Position numbers and translations under genes: made by a program. From Lantana camara (Eukaryota; Streptophyta; Magnoliopsida; Lamiales; Verbenaceae), in NCBI GenBank assembly GCA_037501455.1, contig CM074861.1, positions 99,053,001-99,117,000 on the forward strand: DNA of 64,000 bases. The letters are read 5' to 3'. Numbering within the stretch: the first letter of the stretch is position 1; every line of letters starts with the position of its first letter. Below are positions 1 through 10,731 of this stretch, piece after piece. The notes under the pieces are model-generated. The model made no database searches, had not been told where the DNA came from, and saw nothing but the letters and a program-made list of their open reading frames with translations.

Positions 1-49
1 TTTCAATATCAATTAACATGTTAATAAGTAATAACAATATAAATTTTGA

Positions 50-91
<42 letters not shown>

Positions 92-1655
92 AGAGTTGTA
101 CAAATTTAGTAAAAATATATATTATATTGATTTAAATTTTTTATTTTCATTTTTATATTGAATTTTTCTCAAAATATCTTGAACGCAAAATATAATAACG
201 TGTTATTTATAATGACTTTAAATATTAAATTTGATATGAATGTATTTTATTTAAATTTCTAATATCGATTACTTTTATAAATATCTTACATTATTTAAAA
301 TTAGTTAATAAATATAAATATATTTATTTATATATAATATAGACGTGTTCTGTCCTAATTTTTTTTTTTTTAAATTTGTAGTTCTGTGTTTGTATCGAGT
401 CGTATCTGTGTCCATGTATCATAGGGTCTAATCGACTATAAATAATTAAATATCTAGATTTAGACTTAAAAATATATATTTTTTCAAAAAGTACACATAT
501 TTGATCAATACTTTTCTTCAAATCCTCAATATCACTTTCTAATTTCCATGCCATGTTAGTCTAGCATCATATTTGAAATTGGTTCGACTTTTATTGTTTA
601 ACTTTAAAAAGCTTATAAATATATTAAATTTCTAATGTCACTTTCTCGTACTATATTGCCCAAAATATTGAAAATAAAACTGTGAAGTTATTAAAAACAT
701 TAAATACGTAAAGAATTGATATAAGTATTAATTAACATATTAATTGATATTTAAATTTAAATAAATTTAAATAAATTAGTAAAATAATGGAAATAATTGT
801 TTTTTAATTATAATTAGATAGTTTTTGGTCAAAATAATATAAAAAAATATTTCAAAAGGATTTCTAACGGTGCCCTTGATCTATGCGTGACTTTTCGGTT
901 GTTTAGTTAACAGCGGGATTATTAATATTGCAATGCGTGGGACTATTATTGCAATATACGGGACTATTATCGTAACGATTTCTTAAAATATGAAACTTTT
1001 TTTGCATTTTTGAAACGAATGGGACTAATATTGCAACGCTCCAAATTGAATGGGACCAAAAATGCAATTTTCCCTATATTTCTGTAATTGTAAATTATCT
1101 AATTAAGCAAATGGTTCTCTCAATTGTTTTCTATTTAGAAGAAAATGCTTGTAATGGAGTCTGAACAAAGAATTCGACATGGCACTACCAAATAAAAGTT
1201 TTAAGTGTCCCTGTACTACATATAGGTCGAAAATTTTAAGTGTCCGTGTATTATATATAGGTCAAAAATCTAACGTAAAACTACATTATTAGAAATATTT
1301 TTCTGATGTTTTAAATGGGAAATATAATATGTTCTTTATCATTATATTATAGGTCGAAAATCTAACGTAAAACTACATTATTAGAAATACTTTTCTGATG
1401 TTTTAAATGGGAAATATAATATGTTCTATATCATTTTGTTTTTGCAAATCATAAAATAAATATATATAGAAAAAGAGAGAAAACTATATGCATATCCAAG
1501 ATTCTTGCATGAAGTGTTTGATGAAATGACTGAAAGAGATTTCAGAATACTAAAATTTTGGTGAAAGGGTAACACCTAAATACAAAATATAAAGGGCTCT
1601 CTCTTTCACTTCTTTTTATTTGTTCATCTCAAATTCTCAATGCAGGAAAAGCTAT
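1..1655. other. AT-rich intergenic DNA, no gene seen
   Basis: Very AT-rich sequence with a (TA)n run at about 50-84. No open frame resembles a protein. Around 360-423 there is a weak relative of the MITE found intact at 54,142-54,302: it ends in a GTCC..ATCATAG motif. From about 1,080 onward the sequence matches the 3' flanks of the receptor-kinase copies at 25.9-26.3 kb and 31.9-32.4 kb, so this part belongs to the duplicated kinase unit. Confidence 0.7.
1257..1440. repeat. 92-bp tandem duplication
   Basis: Two adjacent copies of about 92 bp (1257-1348 and 1349-1440) differ at only a few positions. Both begin ATAGGTC and contain the segment ending AATATAATATGTTCT. They lie in the 3' flank of receptor-kinase copy 1. 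The corresponding flanks of the other copies have one unit, so this is a local duplication. Confidence 0.75.
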
Positions 1656-3629
1656 TCATACAAGAGGATCATAATCAGGAAGTGCACTAGATGAAGAAAA
1701 ATTGTTACTGCTATTCTGTTTGAAGGTGATGCGGAAGTACAAATAACACCTAGTCGAAAAGTTGTAATAATCTAATCCATATAAATCGGATCGATGATCT
1801 CAGCATCCAGTGCATCAACCATGGTATTTGTATCTCTATAGAGTATCTGAGCCCGTCCTGCTAGGTTCATATGATCGTCTCGAGTAACAGCTTTTCGTCC
1901 AGTAGCCAATTCTAGGAGAACTACACCAAAACTGTATACGTCGCTCTTTGGATTCACCTTCTTTGTATAGGCATACTCTGTGATTCAAGGTTTTGCAATT
2001 TTTGCATAATGACAGCATAATGCATACGAGGAAATTAAGTAAATTATAGAATTTGTAAAATACATACCTGGAGCAATGTAGCCAAAAGTTCCGGCCACAG
2101 CAGATGCTATCGTCGTATCTCCTCCGTGTCTGTTGAGCAATTTTGCCAGTCCAAAATCTGCTATCTTTGCATTGAATTCTGAGTCTAGTAGTATATTTCC
2201 TGGTTTGATGTCTCGGTGAATGATCGGTGGAGAGCAGTCATCGTGCATATAGCAAAGCCCTTGTGCAATCCCAATGGCAATATGCAGCCTCATTGGCCAA
2301 TCCAATTTTTGGGATGAAGTCTGTCTCTTGTTACCATGCAGCCAATGATCAAGGTTATTGTTCTCAAAGTACTGGTAAGCTAGAAGCTTCATATTCTTGC
2401 TCGAGATATAACACAAAAGCTTTACTATATTGTTATGCCAAATATTCCCAAGCGTCCGAATCTCTGCTAGGAACTCCTTCTCGAGACTATGTTCTGATTT
2501 TGCGGCGTTTGACATGCTTTTCACTGCAGCCGTGGTTCTCGAGTGGTTGATGAAAACTCTGTACACCTTTCCCGACCCACCATCTCCGATCAGATTTTCA
2601 TCTATCAAATTGGACAAGATCTCGTCTTTATCGAACTTCACCTTTTGAAATGAAATCATGTTCCACTCTCCTCCCTCTTCCAGAGAAGGCGGCCCACTTA
2701 GCCGGGCTTTCTTGGCTGCAACGGAACCATGCCTCGTGATCCAGCATTTTCGTGCGAAGTAGCAAAGTATTGCGAACCCCCAAACCAACCTTTAACAATA
2801 TCATTACTTCCAAATGCGTCTTCGGTTCATGTCTGCTGGAATTGCATTCAAGAAATTCCTGAATACTGGAATCAGAGCACAATCTAGAAGGGCAACCTGG
2901 TAGACCCTCAATCCTGTTATCAGAGCAGCGATTAGAAGGATCCAGGCTACATTCATCAAAGTGTTCACGCACATACTCCGAAGGAATCTTCCCAGAGAAT
3001 TCATTGGAACGAAGCCTAAGAGCATTCACATTCTTCAAACGAATCACAGTCTCTACATTAATGCTTCCAGAAAGCTGGTTATTAGACAAATCCAGAACAC
3101 TTAACTTAGGCAATTCACCTAAACCATTTGGTACCTCACCAAACAATCCGTTGCCATTGAGATACAAATATTTAAGGCTTTCCATTAGGGAAAACTCACC
3201 TGGGATTGTCCCTGATAATTCATTGAAGGACAAATCCAATGCTTCAAGATTTGAGCAGTTGTACAGAGTGTGAGGTATGTTTCCTGATATATTGTTCTTA
3301 GGCAGTTCGATTGAAACGAGGCCTTGGAGATGACCTATACTTGATGGGATTATTCCATTTAATTTATTTTCAGCTAAACGCAGGCCGATCACTGCATCGG
3401 GGCTGCATTGCACTTCAGGCCAATCACACGGGGAAGTTGTTGAGTTCCACGACTCGAGTGATGGCGGGTTACCCCATTGTTGTTTCAGGCTCAATAGAAT
3501 TGCGCGTTCAGACAACCAATCTGCTGAAATTACATGGAGATGGAGAGGAATTAGTAGGATCAGGAGGAGAAGATGCTGCATTTTGCACAAGTGAAGAAGG
3601 CTTTCTTTCGGAGTTGATGCTTGGAGCAT
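1656..3629 (-). pseudogene. LRR receptor kinase pseudogene, copy 1 (HSL1-like, LRR-XI)
   Basis: Exon 1 runs from the ATG at 3581 (MQHLLL signal peptide; another in-frame ATG lies at 3629) to 2068. Exon 2 starts at 1977, and a 90-bp intron lies between (donor G|GTATGT, acceptor CACAG). The order is signal peptide, short N-cap, about five LRRs (NNISGNIP, NELSGTIP, NGLFGEVP), a membrane segment, and a Ser/Thr kinase with GDGGSGKVY loop, VKS lysine, HRDIKPGN and DFG. Family members sense peptides at the plasma membrane, but this copy cannot make a full protein. A small deletion near 2776-2786 shifts frame just after the LRRs. CAG has become TAG at 1772-1774 in kinase subdomain X. About 35 bp of the last exon is missing near 1718. 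The end at 1656 is set by homology to the copy 2 stop. Confidence 0.85.
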
Positions 3630-3689
3630 TCAAACATAAGAAGAACTTACAGGCTTACAGCTTCAAATGCTTGATGCTTCTAAGTTCTA

Positions 3690-3760
3690 AGGTATCAACA
3701 GTCAACTATCAAGTCAAGCCAATAAACTTTTGTCTTTTGGATTATGTGGTCAACGTGTAA
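3690..3760 (-). promoter_or_regulatory. W-box-like cluster upstream of receptor-kinase copy 1
   Basis: Read on the minus strand, three TTGAC cores lie within about 55 bp (complements at 3701-3705, 3713-3717 and 3749-3753), 120-170 bp before the copy 1 start. TTGAC is the core of the WRKY-bound W-box. The same arrangement recurs upstream of the other copies (about 6890-6945, 28430-28480, 34340-34400, 38405-38460), so it belongs to the ancestral promoter. Binding is inferred only. Confidence 0.4.
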
Positions 3761-4041
3761 CACGATAAACTAAATTGTCTTTTGATGTTTTAAATGGGAA
3801 ATATAATATGTTCTGCATCATCTTGTTTTAGCAAATTATAAAATAAATATATATAGAAAAGGAGAGAAAACTATATGCATATCGAAGATTCTTGCATGAA
3901 GTGTTTGATGAAAAGACAGAGAGATTTCAGAATACTAAAATTTTGGTGAAAGGGTAACACCTAAATACAAAATATAAAGAGCTCTCACTTTCACTTCTTT
4001 TCATTTTTTCATATCAAATTCTCAATACAAGGAAAAGTTAT

Positions 4042-6044
4042 TCATACAAGAGAATCAAAATCAGGAAGTGCACTACATGAAGAAAAATTGGTACTGCAAT
4101 TCTGTAGAATGTGCAAGCAATCCTTCATGGATGGCCTATTAGAAGGTGATGCAGAAGTACAAATAACACCTAGTCGAAAAGTTGTAATAATCTGATCCAT
4201 GTAAATTGGATCGATGATCTCAGCATCCAGGGCATCAACCACGGCATTTGTATCTCGGTAGTGTAGTCGAGCCCATCCTGCTAGGTTCATATGGTCGCCT
4301 CGAGTAACAGCTTTTCTTCCAGTAGCCAATTCTAGCAGAATAACACCGAAACTGTATACATCGCTCTTGGGATTCACCTCCTTCGTGTTAGCATACTCTG
4401 TGATTCCAAGGTTTTGCAAGTTTTAGCATAACGCATATGACTACAATATTAAATAACTTTTAGAATTCGTGAAACACATACATACCGGGGTCAATGTAGC
4501 CAACAGTTCCTGCCACAACGGATGTTGTCGTTGTATCTCTGTGCCTGTTGAGCAATTTCGCCAGTCCAAAATCTGCAATTATTGCATTGAGTCCCGAGTC
4601 TAATAGTATGTTTCTCGGTTTGATGTCTCGGTGAATGATCGGTGGAGAGCAATCGTGGTGCATATAGCAAAGCCCTTGTGCTATCCCAATGGCAATATGC
4701 AGCCTCATTGGCCAATCCAATTTCGGGACCGAGCTAATACCATCAGCAGAAGATGTCTGTCTCTTGTTACCATGCAGCCAGTGATCAAGGCTTTTGTTCT
4801 CAAAGTACTGGTAAACAAGAAGCTTCATATTCTTGCCTGAGATGAAACACAAAAGCTTTACTATATTGTTATGCCGAATACTCCCAAGTGTCCGAATCTC
4901 GGCTAGGAATTGCTTATCGAGACTGCTGTGACTTTGCGTCATTTGATATGCGTTTGATAGCAACAGCACTTCTCGTATGGTTGGTGAAAACTCTGTACAC
5001 CTTTCCTGACCCACCATCTCCGATCACATTTTCATCTTTCAAACTGGACAAGATCTCATCTTTATCGAACTTCACCCCTTGAAATGAGATCATGTTCCAC
5101 TCTCCTCCCTCTTCCAGAGAAGGCGACCCCTGTTGCCGGGCTTTCTTGACTGCAATGTAATCTCGCCTCTTAATCCAGCATTTTCGTACGAAGTAGCAAA
5201 GTACTCCAAACCCCACAACCAAACCAACCGCTTCCAATATAATTACGAACAATTCATCTTGGTTCAAATTGCATTTTAGAAATCCCCGAATTCTGGAATC
5301 AGGGCACAATCTAGAAGGGCAACCTGGTAGACCCTCAATCCTGTTATCAGAACAGAGATTAGAAGGATCCAGGCTACTTTCATTAAACTGTTGATTGACA
5401 TACTCCGAAGGAACCTTCCCCAAGAATTTATTGGAACGAAGCCTAAGAGCAGTCAAACTATTCAAACGAATTACATTTGCTACAATGCTTCCAGATAGCT
5501 GGTTATCAGACAAATCCAGAACCCGTAACCTAGACAAATCACCTAAACCATGTGGTAACTCACCAGACAATCTGTTCCCATTAAGATATAAACTGCTAAG
5601 GTTTTTCATTTGGGAAAACTGACCTGGGATTGGCCCGGATAGTGTATTGAAGGACAAATCCAACCTTTCAAGATTTGAGCAGTTGAACAGACTGTAAGGT
5701 ATGTTTCCTGATATATTGTTCTTAGACAAGTCGACTGAAACAAGGTCTCGGAGCGAACATATATTTGATGGGATTATTCCACTTAACTCTTTTTCTGCTA
5801 AATACAGAGCAGTGACAGCATCGGAATCGGGAGTGCATCCCACTCCAGGCCAACCACACGGGGAAGCCATTGAGTTCCATGACTGGAGTGATGGCGGATT
5901 ACCCCACTGTTGTTTCAGGCTCAATAGAATTGCGCGTTCAGACAACAAATCTGCCGAAATTACATGGACATGGAGAGAAATTAGTAGGATCAAGAGGAGA
6001 AGATGCGGCATTTTGCACAAATGAATGCTTTCTTTCTGAGTCAA
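4042..6044 (-). pseudogene. LRR receptor kinase pseudogene, copy 2 (HSL1-like, LRR-XI)
   Basis: Exon 1 is 6044-4486, with the likely start at the second ATG (6011, MPHLLLL) just before the hydrophobic signal peptide. Exon 2 is 4397-4042, and the 88-bp intron has GT and AG ends. The protein has an N-cap with a C-GWPGVGC motif, about five LRRs, a Cys-rich post-LRR segment (CSDNRIEGLPGCPSRLC), a membrane helix, then a kinase with GDGGSGKVY, VAIKR, HRDIKPRN and DFG, ending in PDFDSLV. The only clear break is a 2-bp loss near 4923-4926. It ends the first frame at KSQQSR and moves the rest of the kinase to another frame. Apart from that lesion the copy is full length (about 640 residues). The ectodomain is far shorter than the roughly 20 LRRs of HAESA/HSL1. 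A sequencing error is unlikely, because copy 5 has the same 2-bp loss. Confidence 0.85.
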
Positions 6045-6088
6045 TGCTTTGGAGTTTGGAGGATTTAAACGTAAACACTCCTTACAAG

Positions 6089-6841
6089 CTATGTTTTAAA
6101 ACCCGGACCGGAGGTCGAACCGAAGGCCTTACTGGTTATTGGTTTTACTGGTTCGACCGCCGGTCGAACCGGTATGACGTCATAAATACGTAATAATTAT
6201 ATATAATTATTTAAATATATATATAATATAAATATTAATTAATTATAATATAATAAACTAAAGAACATACAAAAATATATACAAGTTAACTACTTTCAAT
6301 CACCCAGGGCCTTTAAAATAAGAAATAACATGTGAAATAAGAATAAAAACACAATTTGATAACTAAATCCAACATTAGAGTCGAATCAAAAGATCAAATC
6401 CATCAACAAACATAACTAGGTACAACAGGATAAACATAACTAGGTCCAACATAATTCAGTTAACAAGTGTTTAATATAACCAAATACAGACAATCAAACT
6501 TCATTTTTAAAAGGGTTGGGCAACAACGGAAAGGGTGAAAACTGAAATCACGAAATAGAAAGTTGGCTTTCTAGGGTTGTCTGAAGTGAAATTGCATAGA
6601 TTTGTGAAGAAACGTTGTAACAACTCTTTGAAAAACGTGTTATAATCTTTTTTTTTTTTTTTTATAAATCCGGTCCACCGGGTCACAAACCGGTCCGATC
6701 CGGGTCTATGCCCGGTTTTTGACCGGTTAGAAACGGTCAGCACTGGTCCAGGTGAGGACTGGTTTTGGTGGGCTGTTCGGACCGGCCAGGCCTCCGGTCA
6801 CCGGTCGGATCGGCAGGTCCGGTCCGGGTTTTAAAACATAG
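6089..6841. mobile_element. Non-autonomous hAT-like TIR element
   Basis: A 753-bp insertion bounded by inverted repeats of at least 20 bp starting CTATGTTTTAAAACCCGG. It is flanked by an 8-bp target duplication CTTACAAG at 6081-6088 and 6842-6849. The interior has subterminal CCGG-rich motifs (GGTCGAACCG, CCGGTCCG) and an AT-rich core with a T-run at 6649-6663. It encodes nothing recognisable. An 8-bp TSD fits the hAT superfamily. The related flank of copy 5 near 38,360 lacks it, so it inserted after the two flanks separated. Confidence 0.85.
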
Positions 6842-6849
6842 CTTACAAG

Positions 6850-7655
6850 TTAATGTAGACTTCTAAGTTCTAAAGTATCAACTGACAACTATCGAGTCAA
6901 GCCAATAGACTTTTGTCTTTTGGATTATGTGGTCAACGCGTAATACGCTGAACTAAACTGGAAAATTTTCCACGATAACAGCCAATGTACTGACGTTTAA
7001 TTTTAATTCAAAACTTATTTAATTAAATCTGATTCGGCCCAATACAACAAAAGAGAGAGTGTTTTATGCGCGTGACTAATGTAAAATTTAAGAAATATAA
7101 TAGATAAGGCAATATGTTTGTAATATATTAACAAGGCTTGATCAAACTAGAATTATTCTACATTATAAATTATAAATTAATTTAACAGATGACCAATAAG
7201 GGTTGGTTTAAATGGTTAATAAATTTATTATTCAGGGTAATATCTCGAGTTTGAATTCCATCTGGAAACGTGTGCATTAAAAAAATAATAATGTGCATTT
7301 AAAAAAAATATTAATTTAATAAATAGAAATAAGTCGACATTTTGTTTATAATTTTTTTGTCGTTAATTAAAATTTTGTTTATATAATAATATCTTTATTA
7401 GAATATTAATATTTTTTAATTGACATTTTTACATTCATACAGTTTAATGCTCTAATGATGTCCATGGTTTAATTTGGTAGTCTACCAATATTATATAGAA
7501 AAAATGAAAATCAATAAAAAACATTTAATTTCTATCAAAATCTAACCGAAGGGGAATTTATAATATATTAACAAATAATAATGCGAAAATGTAATTTCGG
7601 TAAAAATATGGGAGTTCAAATATAAATGTCTCGAACTACAAGGGTTGTAAATGTA
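6850..7655. other. Intergenic DNA upstream of receptor-kinase copy 2
   Basis: AT-rich, non-coding. It aligns with 38,390-39,330 upstream of copy 5 at visibly lower identity than the gene bodies, with small indels and an extra (TA)n tract in the 38.8-kb version. No gene is supported. It ends at the ATTTG target site of the composite retroelement. Confidence 0.7.
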
Positions 7656-7660
7656 ATTTG

Positions 7661-8124
7661 TGTAGTAGCCCAAAGACCGACCCAGTATGCAGATATTGTC
7701 CGCTTTGCACGCCCTTAATCGAAACGGCCTCACGGATTTGTTCCCCCCAGTGGGTTGGGCCACTGGGAAAACGCGTCTGCAAGGAAAGGTTTCCATCCTC
7801 CTTATAAGGAGGACTTCGTTCTCCTTCCCAACCGATGTGGGATGGGCGCACATCCACCCCCCCTAAGAGGAGCTCAGCGTCCTCGCTGAGGACCTGACAC
7901 ATCAGCTTCCTGGCACCGGCTCTGATACCACATGTAGTAGCCCAAAGACCGACCCAGTATGCAGATATTGTCCGCTTTGCACGCCCTTAATCGAAACGGC
8001 CTCACGGATTTGTTCCCCCCAGTGGGTTGGGCCACTGGGAAAACGCGTCTGCAAGGAAAGGTTTCCATCCTCCTTATAAGGAGGACTTCGTTCTCCTTCC
8101 CAACCGATGTGGGATGGGCGCACA
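7661..8124 (-). mobile_element. TRIM (terminal-repeat retrotransposon in miniature)
   Basis: Two 192-bp LTRs (7661-7852 and 7933-8124) start TGTGCGCCC and end CTACTACA on the minus strand. They flank an 80-bp interior. The interior has a primer-binding site TGGTATCAGAGC (7930-7919, complementary to initiator tRNA-Met) and a polypurine tract AGGGGGGGTGGA directly before the 3' LTR. The LTR contains CCCACATCGG and GGACAATATCTGC, motifs I know from a widespread plant TRIM family. It has no coding capacity and would need proteins supplied in trans. It lacks its own paired TSD: the left flank is ATTTG and the right flank is TCACC. Confidence 0.85.
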
Positions 8125-8135
8125 TCACCGTAGGA

Positions 8136-10697
8136 TGTAGCACCCGGGACGCCAGGCACCACATCCCCCGCACTATCGCCCCAATCCACATATGAAACGG
8201 ACAATCCATACATGAATCAAAGCTATAGCGAACGGGAGGCAATAAAATGACTCAAGGCTAGGCGGGTACCCTCAATTTAAAGCCAAACAACAATCAAGTC
8301 AGAGTATTAAAAGCGGAAGCAATAACATTCATTAGATACGTATAGGTACCATATTTATTTATTTACTTATAGGTACCAACCTTCACACTGTCAATACAAT
8401 ATCTTCTCACAACAATATAGATCACAAGGCGGCATACAAAATATCCCAAATAGCTATACATACAAAATGTGGGAATGAAGTGTGCTAGACCCAAATTTAA
8501 AGACCACTAGACTCTAAATTCCCGCCTAGCACGCCCTGCAAAACACTGAAAAGTTGAGGTGTCAGTCCAACACAGACTGAGCGAGGGGTATAAATAAATA
8601 TAAGCGCACATACATGCAAGTTATAACCTTGGGTAATAATTTTGGAAAACAATACGATCTAATAGGTTAAAAGAGATACTATCGCCCGAGATTACAACTA
8701 TTCCAATTTCAATTCAATCAATTCAATTCAATCAATAGTGGCCCGGCGAGTGGGGCAATTCTCCAACCTTACACCGACTGTGTACAATCAATCAATCAAT
8801 TATTAGGTGATTAGGTGATCAAGCAATTCATTAATGTGCACAATTAGCAGTTTCAATAACGCCTTCTTCCTCCGGGTGATGGTGGGATTGCAAGGCCCCA
8901 CCATCCAATCAATCTGGCAGAGGGTACATGAATCCCTAAGCCCGGAACTCCTTCCTCCCCTAATCTCCTAGAGGGTTCAGGGGTCATCCCAATTTGGTGA
9001 GGATAGCTCTCGAGTTACCCGTCAGCCCATGCTTTCCCGGTTGGCTCGAGTCACTACCCTCGGGCCCACAGTGCAATACAATACTCGCCAAAACAATCAA
9101 TCAATCAATCAATTTCTTCCAATAATTCGGTAAAACATTTGAAAACCAATCTCATTTGAAAACTATAAGTATAAATATATAAGTTTTGGCTTAAAATTCA
9201 CATAGGGTTGTACGGGTTCTAGGTATCTAAAATTAAACCTCACCTGAACGACCCAAAAATATCCAAGGAAACAGCTCACGGGGCCTGCTCCTCGTCACCA
9301 GGAAGCTGGTCTGTGCAAGAAAGACAATTGTCCGTGAAACACGACTCAAAATGTACCAAATATGACGAACGACAAAATGCGACGAAACGACGGGAAAAAT
9401 ACAATGCACCTTGAAAATATCACGTTTCAACATGTATGCGATCATATAATATCAATTAGGGGTCAAAGAAATGATTGGAGGATGATGTTGAAAAATTAAT
9501 TTTATGCAGTAGCTTTTGCTCTACATTCGCCTTGGGAACGGCCGTTCCGGCCTTCCCTTGAAAATGGGAAGGGCCGTTCCCATGGCTCAGAAAACGCGCG
9601 CCAGCGTTTTAAATGAAAAATGCGTTTTGGGCTGGGAATGGCCGTTCCGGCTCACAGGCCAAAGTGGGAACGGCCGTTCCCAGTCTCGCTGGCCTGAGTC
9701 TCAGCATCATGGGAACGGCCGTTCCAGTTTTGAACTGGGCTGGGAATGGCCGTTCCCAGAATACGTGAGCTTCTGTATGCAGAGCAGAAATAGGGCAGCC
9801 ATGGCAATACAACAACAATCACCCAAAAATGGCTTCAAGCCAAGTTTAAATGTGAATATAAGATGCACTAAATATGCTAACATACATTTTGATCAATAAC
9901 AATTCATAAAAACACTTGACTCCATGTTAGATCATCAATAATTCATCATTTGAAACCCATATATTCATTCATGCTCCAAGTTCATAAAACTCAAGATAAA
10001 TGCATCAAACTTGAGCTCAAAGCTCACATACATATTTCCAACACTCAATACACAATATAACCAATGTATAACAAAGCCCTAGATATACCATTTTTACAAG
10101 AAAATCATTCACACTCCATATTTACCTCAAATGGGAGAAATGGAAGAAAAGATGATGAAGTGATGTTGATGATGCTTGTATGATCCCAAATCCCACAAAT
10201 ATTTGCTTGAATGGATGAAATCTCCCTCTTAGCCAAGAAGGGTTTTGATCGGTTGAAGGAAGGAAGAAATGGAGCAAGATGATATTTTGTATGAAGAAAG
10301 AAGCAAATGGTACGTGATGTTGCTGCTAAAGAGAAGGGAAAAGATGCCCAATTTGCTAATAAATCCTTTCACTTATTAAGTTATGCAATTAAGTCCAAAT
10401 CCCATTTTAAATGATCAATTAGGTCCAATGCAATTAGATCCCATATTCATGCAAATGAACAATTAAGGACATAAAAGAAATAAATCACATTCGGGAAAAT
10501 AATTCACATTGCATTCACGTTCAATAAATCCGAGAATTATGATATGGTATGAATTTTCAATAAAATGTTAAGAATATAATTTTATAAAATTAATGTCATG
10601 CTAAGGAAATTAAAGAAATGAACAATTAAAATAAAATATATCCCTCAAACGCACACGTGTCGTTCATACCTGAAATGCCGAAAGCTGGGGCGTTACA
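8136..10697 (-). repeat. Chromovirus LTR1 (3'-most LTR)
   Basis: This 2,562-bp LTR reads TGTAACGCCCC to GTGCTACA on the minus strand. It is nearly identical to LTR2 and LTR3, with private states at about 8665 (G), a missing G near 8926, 9533 (T) and 9791 (T). Six copies of an imperfect GGGAACGGCCGTTCCC palindrome lie at 9534-9757. Its lower edge is followed by the 8-nt spacer and the first two bases of the primer-binding site, as beside a 5' LTR, and then by the TRIM. Confidence 0.85.
9534..9757. repeat. Array of GGGAACGGCCGTTCCC palindromes in LTR1
   Basis: Six near-perfect palindromes start at 9534, 9566, 9634, 9666, 9711 and 9742. Variants carry GGGAAGG, GGGAATG or a shortened right arm. 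The same array occurs in LTR2 (about 16959-17182) and LTR3 (about 24384-24607). A comparable array lies in the separate solo LTR at 29,563-29,745, at a similar distance from the LTR start. Function unknown. Confidence 0.9.
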
Positions 10698-10710
10698 ATC
10701 CTCCCTCCTT
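10698..10710 (-). other. Polypurine tract, element A
   Basis: AAGGAGGGAGGAT lies immediately before LTR1 on the minus strand. It is the expected plus-strand primer of the chromovirus. The same tract precedes LTR2 at 18,123-18,135. Confidence 0.75.
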
Positions 10711-10731
10711 ATAAGAATCTGGTCCCCAGAT

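Noticed and set aside
7542..8242. Overlapping open frames of 88-122 codons on the minus strand with strongly repeated text
   Set aside because: They are the two TRIM LTRs and the start of the chromovirus LTR read as protein; the repetition is the LTR duplication.
8701..9110. Short direct repeats of AATC (CAATCAATCAATC) that could suggest an array
   Set aside because: Simple-sequence tracts present identically in each chromovirus LTR; irregular and without spacers, so not a CRISPR-like array.
9516..9899. 127-codon plus-strand frame with repeated GWEWPF-like peptides, seen three times in the window
   Set aside because: It is a translation of the GGGAACGGCCGTTCCC palindrome array in each LTR, not a repeat protein.
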